A stretch of DNA of 64,000 bases from CAVPDA01 sp963702495 (GCA_963702495.1 CAVPDA010000016.1:62001-126000), one strand, 5' to 3'; positions 52,111 through 61,363 are shown, counted from the stretch's first letter. Notes: a model not told the origin generated them from the sequence alone. Made by a program: numbers and translations.

Positions 52111-53595
52111 TCAGGCGTCATCGGTCGGAGCCGACGAGGCGGCAGGGCGCTTGCGGGTGGGTCGCCCGCCGAGCAGGCCTTCCTGCTCGGGCAGCATCTC
52201 GCCCATGTGGATGCCCTGGTCGCCGATGCTGTACAGGCGCAGCTCGTTGGAATGGGCACTGGCGCGCACCTTGACCACGGCCATGACGCGCAGCAGGCGG
52301 CTGTCCACCTCGATGTAGCGCTGCACGATGATCGCGTCCGTCAGGAACGCCGCGCCATAGGGGCTGAAGCGCAGGTCGGTATAGCGGTCTTCCAGTTCGG
52401 AGGTCATCAGCACCGACACGCCGGCACGCGCCAAGGCGGTGACCAGCCCGAGCAGCGACTCGCGGAAGTCGGTGCGGAAGGTCGGCGCCAGGGCGAGTTC
52501 GAAGCCGCTCAGGGAATCGAGCACGACGCGGCTCGCCTTGAGCCGGCGCACCTCGGTCAGGATCAGCAGCACGATCTCGTCGATCGACAGATCCGGCTCG
52601 CGGCTGTCGATCAGGCCCACCTGGCCGCGCGCGATCAGATCGACGAGCACGGAATTGCGCGAGCGGTTGGGGTGCTGCTCGAAGGCGGCCACGACGCCGG
52701 TCTCGCCGCAGCGTGCGCCCTGCGCCAGGAAAGAGGCCGCCAGGATGCTCTTGCCGGAGCCCGAAGGCCCGGCCACGAGCAAGGAGTAGCCGCGCGGCAG
52801 GCCGCCACCGAGCATGTCGTCCAGCGCCGGCACGCCCAGGAGGGCGCGCGCACCCTGGACGGCAGCCTCGGGGGCGGCGCTGTCCGCCGCCACCACCTGG
52901 GCCGGTGCAAAGACTCGGATGCCGGTGTTGTCGATGCGGAAGGTGTGCAGCCCCGGCAGGGTGGACTGGCCGCGCATCTTCATGATCTCCATCTTGCGCA
53001 CCATGGAGTTGCGCTGCACGCTCTGGCGCAGCCAGATGAGTCCGTCGGCCACCGTGAACACCGGGTTGGCGTCGGTCTCGTTGAAGTATTCGCCGACCAG
53101 GAAGGTCGTCGCCTGCCAGCTCGTCATCAGCATGCCCAACTGCTGCACGAACAGCTGCAGGCTGGTGCGCGGGCTGCCGGCGTTCTCGCTGGCAAACACC
53201 ACCGAGCGGAACGAGTTGACGAACACCAGCCCGGGGTTGTGGGTGGCGACCTCCTCGACGATGCGCTCGAGTACCCGGTCGAGATCACCGCTCATGGCGT
53301 CCTCGGACAGGCTGACGAAGCGCACGCTGCGGTCGATGGCCTCGGCTTCGAAATAGTCGAACTGCTGCTGGTAGCGCAGCATCTTGAGCGGCGGCTCGCC
53401 CAGGACGGTGAAATAGATGGCCGGGCGCTGCGCCGTGGCCAGGGCGAACATGATCTGGTGCGCCAGCGTGGTCTTGCCGCTGCCCGGCTGGCCGGCGATG
53501 AGGTTGAACGAGAACTCCGGCAAGCCGCCGCCGAGCACCTCGTCCAGGCCCGGCACGCCGGTGGCGAGGCGGTTGATGATTGCTTTGGTGGTCAT
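52111..53595 (-). CDS. KaiC-like dual RecA-domain ATPase
   Basis: A 494-residue protein with two KaiC/RecA domains. Walker A motifs are GQPGSGKTT (35-43) and GPSGSGKS (276-283). Each domain opens with the KaiC hallmark (TGVPGLDEVLGGGLP; GVPALDDMLGGGLPRG). Non-cyanobacterial KaiC-like proteins often act in signalling with kinases. Here it shares an operon with a GGDEF/kinase hybrid and an unknown protein; no KaiA or KaiB is present. Confidence 0.93.
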   Translation of the reverse strand: MTTKAIINRLATGVPGLDEVLGGGLPEFSFNLIAGQPGSGKTTLAHQIMFALATAQRPAIYFTVLGEPPLKMLRYQQQFDYFEAEAIDRSVRFVSLSEDAMSGDLDRVLERIVEEVATHNPGLVFVNSFRSVVFASENAGSPRTSLQLFVQQLGMLMTSWQATTFLVGEYFNETDANPVFTVADGLIWLRQSVQRNSMVRKMEIMKMRGQSTLPGLHTFRIDNTGIRVFAPAQVVAADSAAPEAAVQGARALLGVPALDDMLGGGLPRGYSLLVAGPSGSGKSILAASFLAQGARCGETGVVAAFEQHPNRSRNSVLVDLIARGQVGLIDSREPDLSIDEIVLLILTEVRRLKASRVVLDSLSGFELALAPTFRTDFRESLLGLVTALARAGVSVLMTSELEDRYTDLRFSPYGAAFLTDAIIVQRYIEVDSRLLRVMAVVKVRASAHSNELRLYSIGDQGIHMGEMLPEQEGLLGGRPTRKRPAASSAPTDDA

Positions 53596-54026
53596 GAAGA
53601 GGTGTCCTGCGCCGGCGCGGCGCCCGGTGAGTGATCCCAGACGGAACGAAGCAGCCGCTCGGTGAGCGAGGCGCCGACCAGGCTGGCGAGCAACTGATGG
53701 AACGAGTGGAAAAGCGCATTGCCGCCGGCGGCGGCCTCTGCGCCCGTGTGCTGCACGAGCGCGGCGCGCAGCGCTGCCGGATCGACGGCGGCCGGCATGC
53801 CGCGCTGCCCCATGGCCAGCCAGGGGTAGGCGGCCGCGGTCAGGCGCAGGCTGCGCTCGTAGAGCGCCGCCACACCCCCATGACCGATGATCGGATGCAG
53901 GGCCTGGTCGATCTCCCGCCAGAGGGCCACGACCGCATCGGCGACCTGCCCGGCGTGCGCGCCGTCCGGGACCCGGCCTCCCAGCGGTGCCGGCCAGCGA
54001 CGACCGTCTTGGCTTTTCAGTGGCAT
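53592..54026 (-). CDS. Unknown protein of the KaiC-kinase operon
   Basis: A 144-residue protein, probably helical, whose stop overlaps the KaiC-like start (ATGA), so the two are translationally coupled. Its sequence (VADAVVALWREIDQALHPIIGHGGVAALYERSLRLTAAAYPWL) resembles small helical partners of KaiC-like operons, but I cannot name a family. It may regulate or anchor the KaiC-like ATPase. Confidence 0.7.
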   Translation of the reverse strand: MPLKSQDGRRWPAPLGGRVPDGAHAGQVADAVVALWREIDQALHPIIGHGGVAALYERSLRLTAAAYPWLAMGQRGMPAAVDPAALRAALVQHTGAEAAAGGNALFHSFHQLLASLVGASLTERLLRSVWDHSPGAAPAQDTSS

Positions 54027-54585
54027 GGAACGCTGGCCGCTTGGTTCGTGATCATTGAGGGTGTGCAGGCGCGAATGCTGCTGCGTCGATCAGGAGGCCG
54101 CGATGGCTTGGCGGCTGCGACCGACTGCGCGCGCCGAGGGGGCGCGGATTGCGGGGGCGCAGGAATCCACCCCCCGCATGCGCCGCGCTCATGATGCCAA
54201 CACGCGGCCCGGCGTGCAACTCATTTCGTCCGCCCAGCGCCGTCTGTGTTTCACCGCACATTGGATACGGCTGGATCGCCCTAACAGGCGCATGTCCACT
54301 ACACCCGCAATCTGGCCACCGGGGATGAACGATGCATTGAACTTCAGTTCGCTGGCGCGCAGGGCGATTCGCGAATCGAGTCCCTGATCGACCAGTCCTG
54401 TCGCGAGTTTGCCTGGATCATCCGAGTGGTGGTGGACGGGCGAGCACCCGACGCCGAGGAGAGCCGATGCCGGGCCGGGGGGTGCGTCAACGCACATACA
54501 TATCCTCCCCATGTCCCTACAGTGGAAGCCTCGCACATGCTGAAGGGCATGACACTTCCCATCCTGCACTAAAGTGGAACCAGGC
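54027..54585. other. No gene seen
   Basis: This 559-bp stretch between the KaiC operon and the alternative oxidase gene shows no credible gene. A minus-strand frame over 54189-54587 has no recognisable features and no ribosome site. The promoters of both flanking units must lie here; I saw no clear -35/-10 or -24/-12 pair. Confidence 0.4.
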
Positions 54586-55200
54586 ATGTCGGTGGCCCTA
54601 CCACTGGAGCGGCACTACGATCCGAAGGACTTTCGCGACCGGATTGCGTATGCCTTCGTCGAATTTCTGCGCTTCTTTGCCGACACTTTTTTTGCTCGCC
54701 GGTACGGCCATCGCGCGGTGGTGCTGGAAACGGTTGCTGCCGTGCCGGGCATGGTGGGCGGCACCCTGCAACATTTGCGTTCCCTGCGTCGCATGGAAGG
54801 CGATCGCGGCTGGATTCGCGCCCTACTGGACGAAGCGGAGAACGAACGCATGCACCTGATGACGTTCATTCAGATTGTTCAGCCCTCGCACTTCGAGCGA
54901 GGGCTGGTTCTTCTGGCCCAAGGTCTCTACTACAACTGCTACTTTCTGCTCTATATCATCTCGCCCAAGACCGCCCATCGTGTCGTGGGCTACCTGGAGG
55001 AAGAGGCGGTTCACAGCTATACCGGATACCTGGCTGGCGTAGACGGCGGCGCCTGTACCAATGTCGCCGCGCCCCGGATCGCCATCGATTACTGGAACCT
55101 CGCCCCCGATGCACGGCTGCGGGATGTCATCGTCGCGATTCGAGCCGACGAGATGCGTCACCGCGACGTCAATCACGAATTCGCCGACGAATTGGGTTGA
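54586..55200 (+). CDS. Alternative oxidase (AOX)
   Basis: AOX is a membrane-bound diiron ubiquinol oxidase that reduces O2 to water without proton pumping. All ligand motifs are present in 204 residues: E48 (LETVAAVPGM), NERMHLM (86-92), LEEEAVHSY (137-145) and RADEMRHRDVNH (E189, H192). The ATG at 54586 is chosen; a GTG at 54574 is possible. In a diazotroph, a fast non-coupled oxidase could give respiratory oxygen protection. The gene stands alone. Confidence 0.92.
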   Translation: MSVALPLERHYDPKDFRDRIAYAFVEFLRFFADTFFARRYGHRAVVLETVAAVPGMVGGTLQHLRSLRRMEGDRGWIRALLDEAENERMHLMTFIQIVQPSHFERGLVLLAQGLYYNCYFLLYIISPKTAHRVVGYLEEEAVHSYTGYLAGVDGGACTNVAAPRIAIDYWNLAPDARLRDVIVAIRADEMRHRDVNHEFADELG

Positions 55201-55383
55201 TGCGAATGTGCGTCCGCCGACAAATCCCCCGATCTGTTGCTTTCCACTGTATCCGGCCGCACACGGATATGCCGCACGTTGGAGGTCCGGGTCGCCTCGC
55301 AGTGGAAACGGTCTGGCCCACTTCGCGACCGAGGACTGCCTTGCCGCCCGTTGGTTGCCAGTGCGTGCTCCGGCCTCCCCGAT

Positions 55384-55704
55384 CCAAACGGCCATCAGCT
55401 TGTGGCGGCCATGCTCCAGTTCATCCCCTGCCGCCGTCAGCGCCTTGACCGAGAAACTGGTCGTGGTCAGTTTGAGCAGATCGAAGACGCTGGGGCTGGC
55501 CAGCGCCGGCAATTGGTCGTAGCGGGAGGCAACGATGCTTTCGTTCCACATCGAATCCGCCTTCTGGCAGGCCGTGCCCGCAGACGTCGCGGGATCGGTT
55601 GCACGCGCGACCGGGATCGGATCGGTGCTCTGGCAACCGGCGGCCGCTAGGGCAGAAACCGCGATGAGGCCGCGCAGGAGCATCGGGTTCTTGCGCGGTG
55701 GCAT
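55384..55704 (-). pseudogene. Lipoprotein gene, truncated
   Basis: The start at 55704 follows GAGG, and the product has a lipoprotein signal (GLIAVSALAAAGC, lipobox AAGC). About 100 residues look protein-like up to GDELEHGRHKLM; then the sequence loses character and the frame runs on into the antisense of the AOX gene. The segment resembles the start of catalase-like lipoproteins (SFSVKALTAAGDELEHGRHKLM), which are much longer. I read it as a truncated gene; the true 3' limit is uncertain. Confidence 0.5.
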
Positions 55705-56092
55705 GTTTGCCTCGGCGCTATCGGAGTCTGGGTAGAGGTGGGTTGCGCGACGATCGGGTTGAATTCCGAACCCGGCCAGTGCGAACCCCTGCGGTGGCTG
55801 CAAACGGCCAAGGCGAACGCCCTAACGCCGCGATGGCGTCCTTCAACCCTATGTGCCGAAGCGAACAGAATGTCCTTGAAGCCACCATGCCATATTGATA
55901 GTTGTCAATGCGCCTGACGCCACCAGGACGACCAGATCGACCGCGACCGCCGGGCTGCGCCCGAGCTGGACTGGACGTGTCCTGCCGGCGGGGAAACGTG
56001 CATTGCGATGAGCGGGACAAGCCGGCCCCCGGATACTGTGCGTGCAGCCGTGGCGGTTACACGTCGCAAGCCTGGCACGGTCAGACCCTTCC
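55705..56092. other. No gene seen
   Basis: A 388-bp spacer between the lipoprotein fragment and the ferritin-like gene. No frame has coding character, and no repeat of the nif-region family occurs here. Confidence 0.4.
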
Positions 56093-56659
56093 CTAGTCCT
56101 TGATGCCGACCAGCAGGGACGACAAGTCTTCGGCATGCTCCTCCTCGCTGGCGAGTATGCCCTCGAGCATGCGGCGCGTGGTCGGATCCTGATCCCCAAG
56201 ATAGACGATCATCTCGCGATAACTTTCGATCGCGATCCGCTCGGCCACCAGATTCTCCTTGATCATGCCCTTGAGCGAATCACCCTCGACGTACTCCGCG
56301 TGGCTGCGTGCTGCCAGTCCGTCAGGCGAAAAGTTCGGCTCGCCGCGAAGCTCGATAATGCGCTTCGCGATAAGGTCGGCATGCGACATTTCCTCGGTTG
56401 CGTGCTGCAGGAATTCGGCCGCGACCGGCGTGGCTTGGATGCCCGATGCCATGAAGTAGTGGCGCTTGTAGCGAAGGACGCAGACGAGTTCGGTGGCAAG
56501 CGCTTCGTTCAGCATTTCGACTACATGTTCGCGGTCTGCGGCATAACCGCCAGTCACTGCGCCCTTCTCGATATGTTGTCGGGCGCGCTCCCGCAAGGTC
56601 TTGATGTCTGTTAAGGGCTGCCGCTTCGACGAAACGTCATTCAATGTGGTAGGTTTCAT
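56093..56659 (-). CDS. Ferritin-like iron-storage protein (bacterioferritin-type)
   Basis: A 188-residue four-helix ferritin-like protein. Iron ligands are visible: LNEALATELVCVLRYKRHYF (E), EFLQHATEEMSHADLIAKRIIELRG (E and H), ENLVAERIAIESYREMIVYLGD (E) and ILASEEEHAEDL (E and H). It stores iron or removes peroxide. Proteins with this N-terminal extension are often near oxidative-stress genes, as here. Exact subclass (bacterioferritin or Dps-like) is uncertain. Confidence 0.85.
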   Translation of the reverse strand: MKPTTLNDVSSKRQPLTDIKTLRERARQHIEKGAVTGGYAADREHVVEMLNEALATELVCVLRYKRHYFMASGIQATPVAAEFLQHATEEMSHADLIAKRIIELRGEPNFSPDGLAARSHAEYVEGDSLKGMIKENLVAERIAIESYREMIVYLGDQDPTTRRMLEGILASEEEHAEDLSSLLVGIKD

Positions 56660-56903
56660 TCTCTACTCCTTGGAGTTGCGGTTGGGGGTTATAGACACAA
56701 TTCCTGCGCGGGCCCTGCTTCATCTGGGAAGCACGGTCCGAGTGCGCGAAGTGCGGTGGAACCTGTCGCATTCGATGCCTCGCGTATCGACGCAATTCCA
56801 TCTTCATGATCCCTGCCCCCCGTTCGGGCAAACGCGGTTTCGTTGTCGACGCGCCCGATGCCGAGTGCGGGTGCCGCATGCGTCGCGGCAACCTGGTGGC
56901 CAT

Positions 56904-57053
56904 TCAGACTACGCTGCGCCCGCTTATTACCCTGTACAAGACCACGACGATGGCAACGATCAGGAGAACGTGGATGAAGCCACCCATAGTGTAAGAAGTG
57001 ACCAGCCCAAGAAGCCACAATATGAGCAGCACGACAACGATGGTATAGAGCAT
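56904..57053 (-). CDS. Small membrane protein, lmo0937 family
   Basis: A 49-residue protein, almost wholly two membrane helices (MLYTIVVVLLILWLLGLVTS; IHVLLIVAIVVVLYRVI), with the conserved GLVTSYTMGGFIH link. This pattern is the lmo0937/DUF5670 family of very short membrane proteins. A purine-rich stretch (CAAAAGGAAGTCATC) precedes the ATG. It is easily missed because of its size. Function unknown; relatives are stress-induced. Confidence 0.85.
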   Translation of the reverse strand: MLYTIVVVLLILWLLGLVTSYTMGGFIHVLLIVAIVVVLYRVISGRSVV

Positions 57054-57361
57054 GATGACTTCCTTTTGTGATTGAACTCGACTCCCCCGACCGGGGAAAC
57101 GCCGGCGCGATCCTTTGCACGGCTTTGGTCCAGCCGTCGCGGCGCCACCCCGATTCGGAGCCTACGAATGGATACATTCCATTTTCCCCTCCACGCTCCA
57201 CCGGTTCTGTGCGCCGCCGGACATACCAGGCAGGCAATTACTTGCCAAGGCTTGGCGAGGCGCGGCCATGCACCACCGGTTGTACCGTCTCCGACATGGA
57301 CAGGAGCGGCAGCACGCGCTTGTGCGCGACGATACCGCCCGGAAGCTCCGGTCGAATGCCG
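57054..57361. other. No gene seen
   Basis: A 308-bp spacer between the small membrane protein gene and the dihydrolipoamide-dehydrogenase fragment. No coding frame or repeat stands out. Confidence 0.4.
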
Positions 57362-57777
57362 TCAAGAACCACTCTTGCCCACTTTCGCCCCGGCAGCGCG
57401 CAGCCGGGCGTCGAGGTCGCGCAGGGCCGTGCGCAATCCTTCCTCGATGACAGGATGATAGAACGGCATAGCGACGATCTGCGGTACGGTCATCCTGGTC
57501 TGCAGCGCCCAGGCCAGCAGATGTGCCAGATGTTCGGCACCGGGCGCCAGCATCTCCGCCCCCACCAAGCGGCCGCTGGCGAGGTCTCCGTAGACACTCA
57601 GCAGGCACTTGTTCTTGAGCCGGATGCGCGCGCGGCCCTGGTTCTCGAAGCTCACCTGCCCGGTGGCGAAGGTGCCGGGCTTCATGCAAGCGAATCCGCC
57701 CCCCACGATGCCGATCTGCGGATCGGTGAACACGATGCCGATGGGCGCGCGACGCAGCAAGGTAACGCCGGCTGGCC
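57362..57777 (-). pseudogene. Dihydrolipoamide-dehydrogenase-like C-terminal fragment
   Basis: Only the dimerisation domain remains: RRAPIGIVFTDPQIGIVGGG, VSFENQGRARIRLKNKCLLSVYGD, AEHLAHLLAWALQTRMTVPQIV and the H-x4-E dyad HPVIEEGLRTAL. The FAD and NAD domains are gone. The upstream edge (about 57765-57778) joins the 3' part of a peroxiredoxin gene in another frame. This is a deletion scar between two genes. Confidence 0.82.
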
Positions 57778-58206
57778 CAGCTTTTCGCTCACGCCGTCCT
57801 TGACCAGCATGGAATAGCGCCAGGACCGCTTGCCGAAACCGACGTTGGATTTGTCGACCAGCATATGCATGCCGGCGGTGAATTCGCCGTTTCCGTCGGG
57901 AAGCAAGTTGATGTTCTCGGCTTGCTGATCTTACTTCCATTCGTTCATGACGAAGGCGTCATTTACCAACAGGCAGACGATCTGATCCACGCCGTTGGCC
58001 CGGAACACACCGGCGAGCTCGTCATAGCGCGGCAGGTGGGCGTTCGAGCAGGTCGGCGTAAAGGCGCCAGGAAGGGAAAACGCGACGACGGTCTGGCCCT
58101 TGAACAGGTCGTCCGTGGATACGTCCTGCCATTGGTGGTTGGTGCGGGTCTTGAACGTCACATTGGTCACACGATTGCCTTCGAGGCTGGCGGCGCTGGG
58201 TCGCAT
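57778..58206 (-). pseudogene. Peroxiredoxin (Prx5-type) with in-frame stop and lost 3' end
   Basis: The N-terminal half is a good peroxiredoxin (VVAFSLPGAFTPTCSNAHLPRYDELAGVF with the peroxidatic Cys in PTCS). A TAA at 57931-57933 follows NEWK. The same frame then continues as a normal family C-terminus (AENINLLPDGNGEFTAGM; DKSNVGFGKRSWRYSMLVKDGV) until about 57778, where it is cut by the dehydrogenase fragment. The start at 58206 follows AAAGGAA. The truncated product is probably inactive. Confidence 0.82.
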
Positions 58207-58348
58207 GCTGATTCCTTTCATGCTCAAGCGATGTTCCTGCTCGGATTTCCAATAGCGCTACATTCGTAACACGCCCCGTCGCCGGAACCTGCCGACTCGG
58301 TCACCGTGGCGCCCTCGAGTGGACCCGTGCGTCGTCGTCGGTATGCGA

Positions 58349-58570
58349 TCACTTGGGTTTGCTGACTTCGTGGCCGATAATGCCGCCGACCGCTGCGCCG
58401 CCGACGGTTCCGACCGCGCTACCGCCCGTTAGAACGGCACCTCCGACGGCACCGGCGCCCGCTCCGATCGCGGTGTTCTTGTCCTGCGCCGACATCCCGG
58501 CACAACCGCTCACGCCGAGCACCATTGCTGCGGCAACCGCACTGATCGCGAACCTCTGCATCGTATTCAT
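58349..58570 (-). CDS. Glycine-zipper lipoprotein (OsmB/SlyB-like)
   Basis: A 73-residue small lipoprotein: signal MQRFAISAVAAAMVLGVSGC (lipobox VSGC), followed by a glycine zipper (GAGAGAVGGAVLTGGSAVGTVGG...) and ending HEVSKPK. Such proteins sit in the outer membrane and are often osmotically or stress induced. The start at 58570 is preferred over an upstream ATG at 58627. Confidence 0.85.
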   Translation of the reverse strand: MNTMQRFAISAVAAAMVLGVSGCAGMSAQDKNTAIGAGAGAVGGAVLTGGSAVGTVGGAAVGGIIGHEVSKPK

Positions 58571-58932
58571 TGGATTGCTCCATGTGATGGGTTTGGGCGT
58601 GATGTAGCGGCAAGCCATGCCGGGCAACCACGTCTCGTTGCCGGGACCGCGCTGCGTTTGGCCATCGCGGATCGCCGCGGTGCAACAGCGCGCTGTTGCG
58701 GGCTCCGAAGTTTCGAGATTAGGCAGAACTCCTATCGCCGTCTGTCTGCTGACGTACGTGACCGGAAATCGAGCGACGCGGCTGGCCGTTGCTCAGTCAC
58801 TGAAGGCTGCGGCGCGGGCTGTGCGGCGCCGCCAACCAATACCCTGCGGGGTACGGAACCGCCATTGCGCCCGGAAACGTGGCCGGGCGAGGCAGGGACA
58901 GATTCGAGAATGGATGAGGCGGTGCCCTGACA
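58571..58932. other. No gene seen
   Basis: A 362-bp spacer containing the promoter region of the glycine-zipper gene and the 3' end of the next minus-strand gene. Short frames here look like chance. Confidence 0.4.
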
Positions 58933-60267
58933 TCAACGCCGTGCTGCCGTCGTCACGCGCCACACTGTGTTTCCGACGTCGTCAGCAACCAGCAGTGCAC
59001 CCTGCTTGTCGAGCGCTACCCCTACCGGGCGGCCGAACGCGTCGCCGTCCGCGCTGAGAAAGCCGGTCAGCACATCGATCGGTTTGCCGATTGGCTTGCC
59101 CTCCTTGAAGGAGACGAAGATGACCTTGTAGCCGCTATGGGGCTTTCGGTTCCAGGAACCATGCTGGCCGATGAATACGCCATCGTGATCGAATGGCGCA
59201 GGCAGCGCAGTTCCCGCGGCAAACGCGAGTCCCAGGGAAGCCGTATGTGCGCCGAGCGCATAGTCCGGCGAAATTGCCTTGGCTACGAGATCAGGCCGTG
59301 CAGGCGTGACGCGCGCGTCCACATGCCGCCCGTAGTAGCTGTAAGGCCAGCCATGGAATCCGCCATCGGTTACGGAAGTCATATAGTCGGGTACCAGATC
59401 GCTGCCGAGTTCGTCACGCTCGTTCGCCACCGTCCACAGCGTGCCGCTTTGGGGCTCCCACCCCAAGCCGTTCGGATTGCGCAGCCCGGATGCAAAGATG
59501 CGGTGTGTGCCGGCTTTCAGATTTACTTCCCAAATCGCCGCCCGGCCTGCCTCGGCCTCCATTCCATTCTCCCCGACATTGCTGTTCGATCCGACAGTGA
59601 CGTAGAGCCTGGAACCGTCGCGACTGGCGATGAGGTTCTTGGTCCAGTGATGATTGATCGGACCGCCCGGCAGATCGACCACCTTGACACCCACGGCCGA
59701 AATTTGCGTCTCACCCTCCACGTAAGGAAAGCGCATGACTGCATCGGTATTGGCGACATAGAAATCCTTGCCAACCAGCGCCATGCCAAACGGCGAATTC
59801 AATCCCTCAAGAAAGACCGTGCGGGTCTGCGCCAAACCATCAGGACCGATCCCTCGCAGCAGCGTGATCCGATTGGCCGTTGGCGAGCCGGCTCCGGCGC
59901 TTTTCTTGAATATCTTCATGACCCATGCCTTGACACCCTTGCCATCTTCCGGCCTGGGAGGAGCGTTGGTCTCGGCGACCAGGACATCGCCATTCGGAAG
60001 CACATAGATCCAGCGAGGGTGGTCGAGACCCTTCGCCAAGGCTGTGACAGTCGTGCCCGGCGCGGACACTGGTTTGACGCCGTCAGGCCAACCCTTCGCG
60101 GGGGCGATGTTGATCGTGGGAATGAGAGCGTGACTCGGGCTCGGCAGCGTCGGATGCTCGCCAAAGCCTGCAGACGACGGCAACTCGGCCATATGGCCAC
60201 AAGCTGAGAGACCGATCACTGCACTGAACAACATGACGACTGATCCTACAGAGTCGTTCCTTTTCAT
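58933..60267 (-). CDS. L-sorbosone/glucose dehydrogenase-like six-blade propeller lipoprotein
   Basis: A 444-residue protein with a lipoprotein signal (LFSAVIGLSACG), then a beta-propeller of the sorbosone-dehydrogenase/GSDH family: LDHPRWIYVLPNGDVLVAETN, LNSPFGMALVGKDFYVANTDAV, SGLRNPNGLGWEPQSGTLWTVANERDELG, GVFIGQHGSWNRKPHSGYKV, GRPVGVALDKQGALLVADDVGNTVW. Members are PQQ-dependent sugar or alcohol oxidases, but many have no known substrate. It would act in the periplasm. Confidence 0.87.
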   Translation of the reverse strand: MKRNDSVGSVVMLFSAVIGLSACGHMAELPSSAGFGEHPTLPSPSHALIPTINIAPAKGWPDGVKPVSAPGTTVTALAKGLDHPRWIYVLPNGDVLVAETNAPPRPEDGKGVKAWVMKIFKKSAGAGSPTANRITLLRGIGPDGLAQTRTVFLEGLNSPFGMALVGKDFYVANTDAVMRFPYVEGETQISAVGVKVVDLPGGPINHHWTKNLIASRDGSRLYVTVGSNSNVGENGMEAEAGRAAIWEVNLKAGTHRIFASGLRNPNGLGWEPQSGTLWTVANERDELGSDLVPDYMTSVTDGGFHGWPYSYYGRHVDARVTPARPDLVAKAISPDYALGAHTASLGLAFAAGTALPAPFDHDGVFIGQHGSWNRKPHSGYKVIFVSFKEGKPIGKPIDVLTGFLSADGDAFGRPVGVALDKQGALLVADDVGNTVWRVTTAARR

Positions 60268-60445
60268 GATCTGCTCCTCAAAGGAATCAATAAGCTGGAC
60301 TGGTCGCGGCTCGGCTCAATACCAGGGCTTGGGCTATGACTTCCTGTGGATCCAAACGTAGACTGGGGCAATCCGCTTCGGAATTTCGGTGGCCGGAGAG
60401 CGCAACATGCGCTAAGCGCCACGAGGATGCTCGGGCCGGGGCGCC

Positions 60446-60811
60446 TCACTCGACCTTTAGCGTCCCCTTCATGTTCGGATGCAGTGTGCAGGTGTAGGCG
60501 TACTCTCCTACCTTGTGCGCCGTGTACCTCCACGAGCGCTTCGGCGGGATATCGTGCGAGTCGAAGACGCCCGGTGCCGTAACGGTGTGCGGAAACGGGT
60601 CCTTGTTGATCCACGTCACCGTCGCGCCGCGTTTCACCGTAAGTGTCTCGGGCGCGAACTTGACGGCCTCGATGACGACGGTGTGGCCCGCAGCGGGATC
60701 GGCCGAGACTGCGCCGGCGCCGGGGAAGAGCGATCCCCACGTGCACGCCAGCGCAACGGCAAGCCATCGCCCCCACTCTTGCCGATCCCGTTGCCCAGAT
60801 CGAGCGCTCAT
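60446..60811 (-). CDS. Plastocyanin-like cupredoxin
   Basis: A 121-residue periplasmic blue-copper protein with a Sec signal (about 1-37). Type-1 copper ligands H75 (PFPHTV), C108, H111 and M114 (CTLHPNM) are all present. The domain KFAPETLTVKRGATVTWINKD is typical of amicyanin/pseudoazurin-type proteins. It could carry electrons for the neighbouring dehydrogenase-like or cytochrome proteins; this is a guess. Confidence 0.9.
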   Translation of the reverse strand: MSARSGQRDRQEWGRWLAVALACTWGSLFPGAGAVSADPAAGHTVVIEAVKFAPETLTVKRGATVTWINKDPFPHTVTAPGVFDSHDIPPKRSWRYTAHKVGEYAYTCTLHPNMKGTLKVE

Positions 60812-60838
60812 GCGCCGCTTACCTGCGGTCGATGAGTT

Positions 60839-61363
60839 CTACTTGCCAAGCGTCGCCTGGATCTGCTTGGCGTGCTCGAGGTGCGCCACGAAGGCCGGCC
60901 GCACCCCGACGATCAGTGCCTTCAGCTCTTCGTTCTTGGCATTGGGGATCAACGTCTTGTCGATCGCGTCGATCACCTGCTCATGATAGGTGACTTCGTG
61001 GTCAATGTAAGCCTTGTCGAATTCGGGGCCCTTCAGGGTCTTGAGGTGTTTGACGTTCTCCTCGCCGCCGGATTGGAGGCTCTGGCTGGTCGGATTGTCT
61101 TGCGGGGTGACCTTGAGCTTCTTGACCAGCGCAGTCGCCTGCTTGTTGACGCCGGTATGGTCGGTGACCATCTGCTTGCCGAAGGCTTTAACGTCCTTGT
61201 TACCGCCCTTCGACTGCGCGAGTTTGCCGGCGTCGATATCGACCTGGTTGGCCGTGACCACAATGTGTGCAATCTGCGGATCGGTGGGCTCGGCGCCTTG
61301 CGCGAATGCGCCGCTTGCGGCGAAAAACAATGCACTTGCGAGAACGATCCTCGAGGATTTCAT
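60839..61363 (-). CDS. DUF4142 periplasmic protein
   Basis: A 174-residue secreted protein with a Sec signal (MKSSRIVLASALFFAASGAFA) and a DUF4142 ferritin-like helical domain (VTANQVDIDAGKLAQSKGGNKDVKAFGKQMVTDHTGVN; YIDHEVTYHEQVIDAIDKTLIPNAKNEELKAL). The start at 61363 is chosen because residues upstream are not signal-like. Function unknown; members are often stress-linked. It is 27 bp upstream of the cupredoxin, probably in one operon. Confidence 0.9.
   Translation of the reverse strand: MKSSRIVLASALFFAASGAFAQGAEPTDPQIAHIVVTANQVDIDAGKLAQSKGGNKDVKAFGKQMVTDHTGVNKQATALVKKLKVTPQDNPTSQSLQSGGEENVKHLKTLKGPEFDKAYIDHEVTYHEQVIDAIDKTLIPNAKNEELKALIVGVRPAFVAHLEHAKQIQATLGK

Noticed and set aside
54823..55803. 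A 326-codon minus-strand frame covering the lipoprotein fragment and antisense of AOX
   Set aside because: Only the first 100 codons look like protein. The remainder is the exact antisense of a gene with all AOX ligands, so the long frame is a by-product of high GC.
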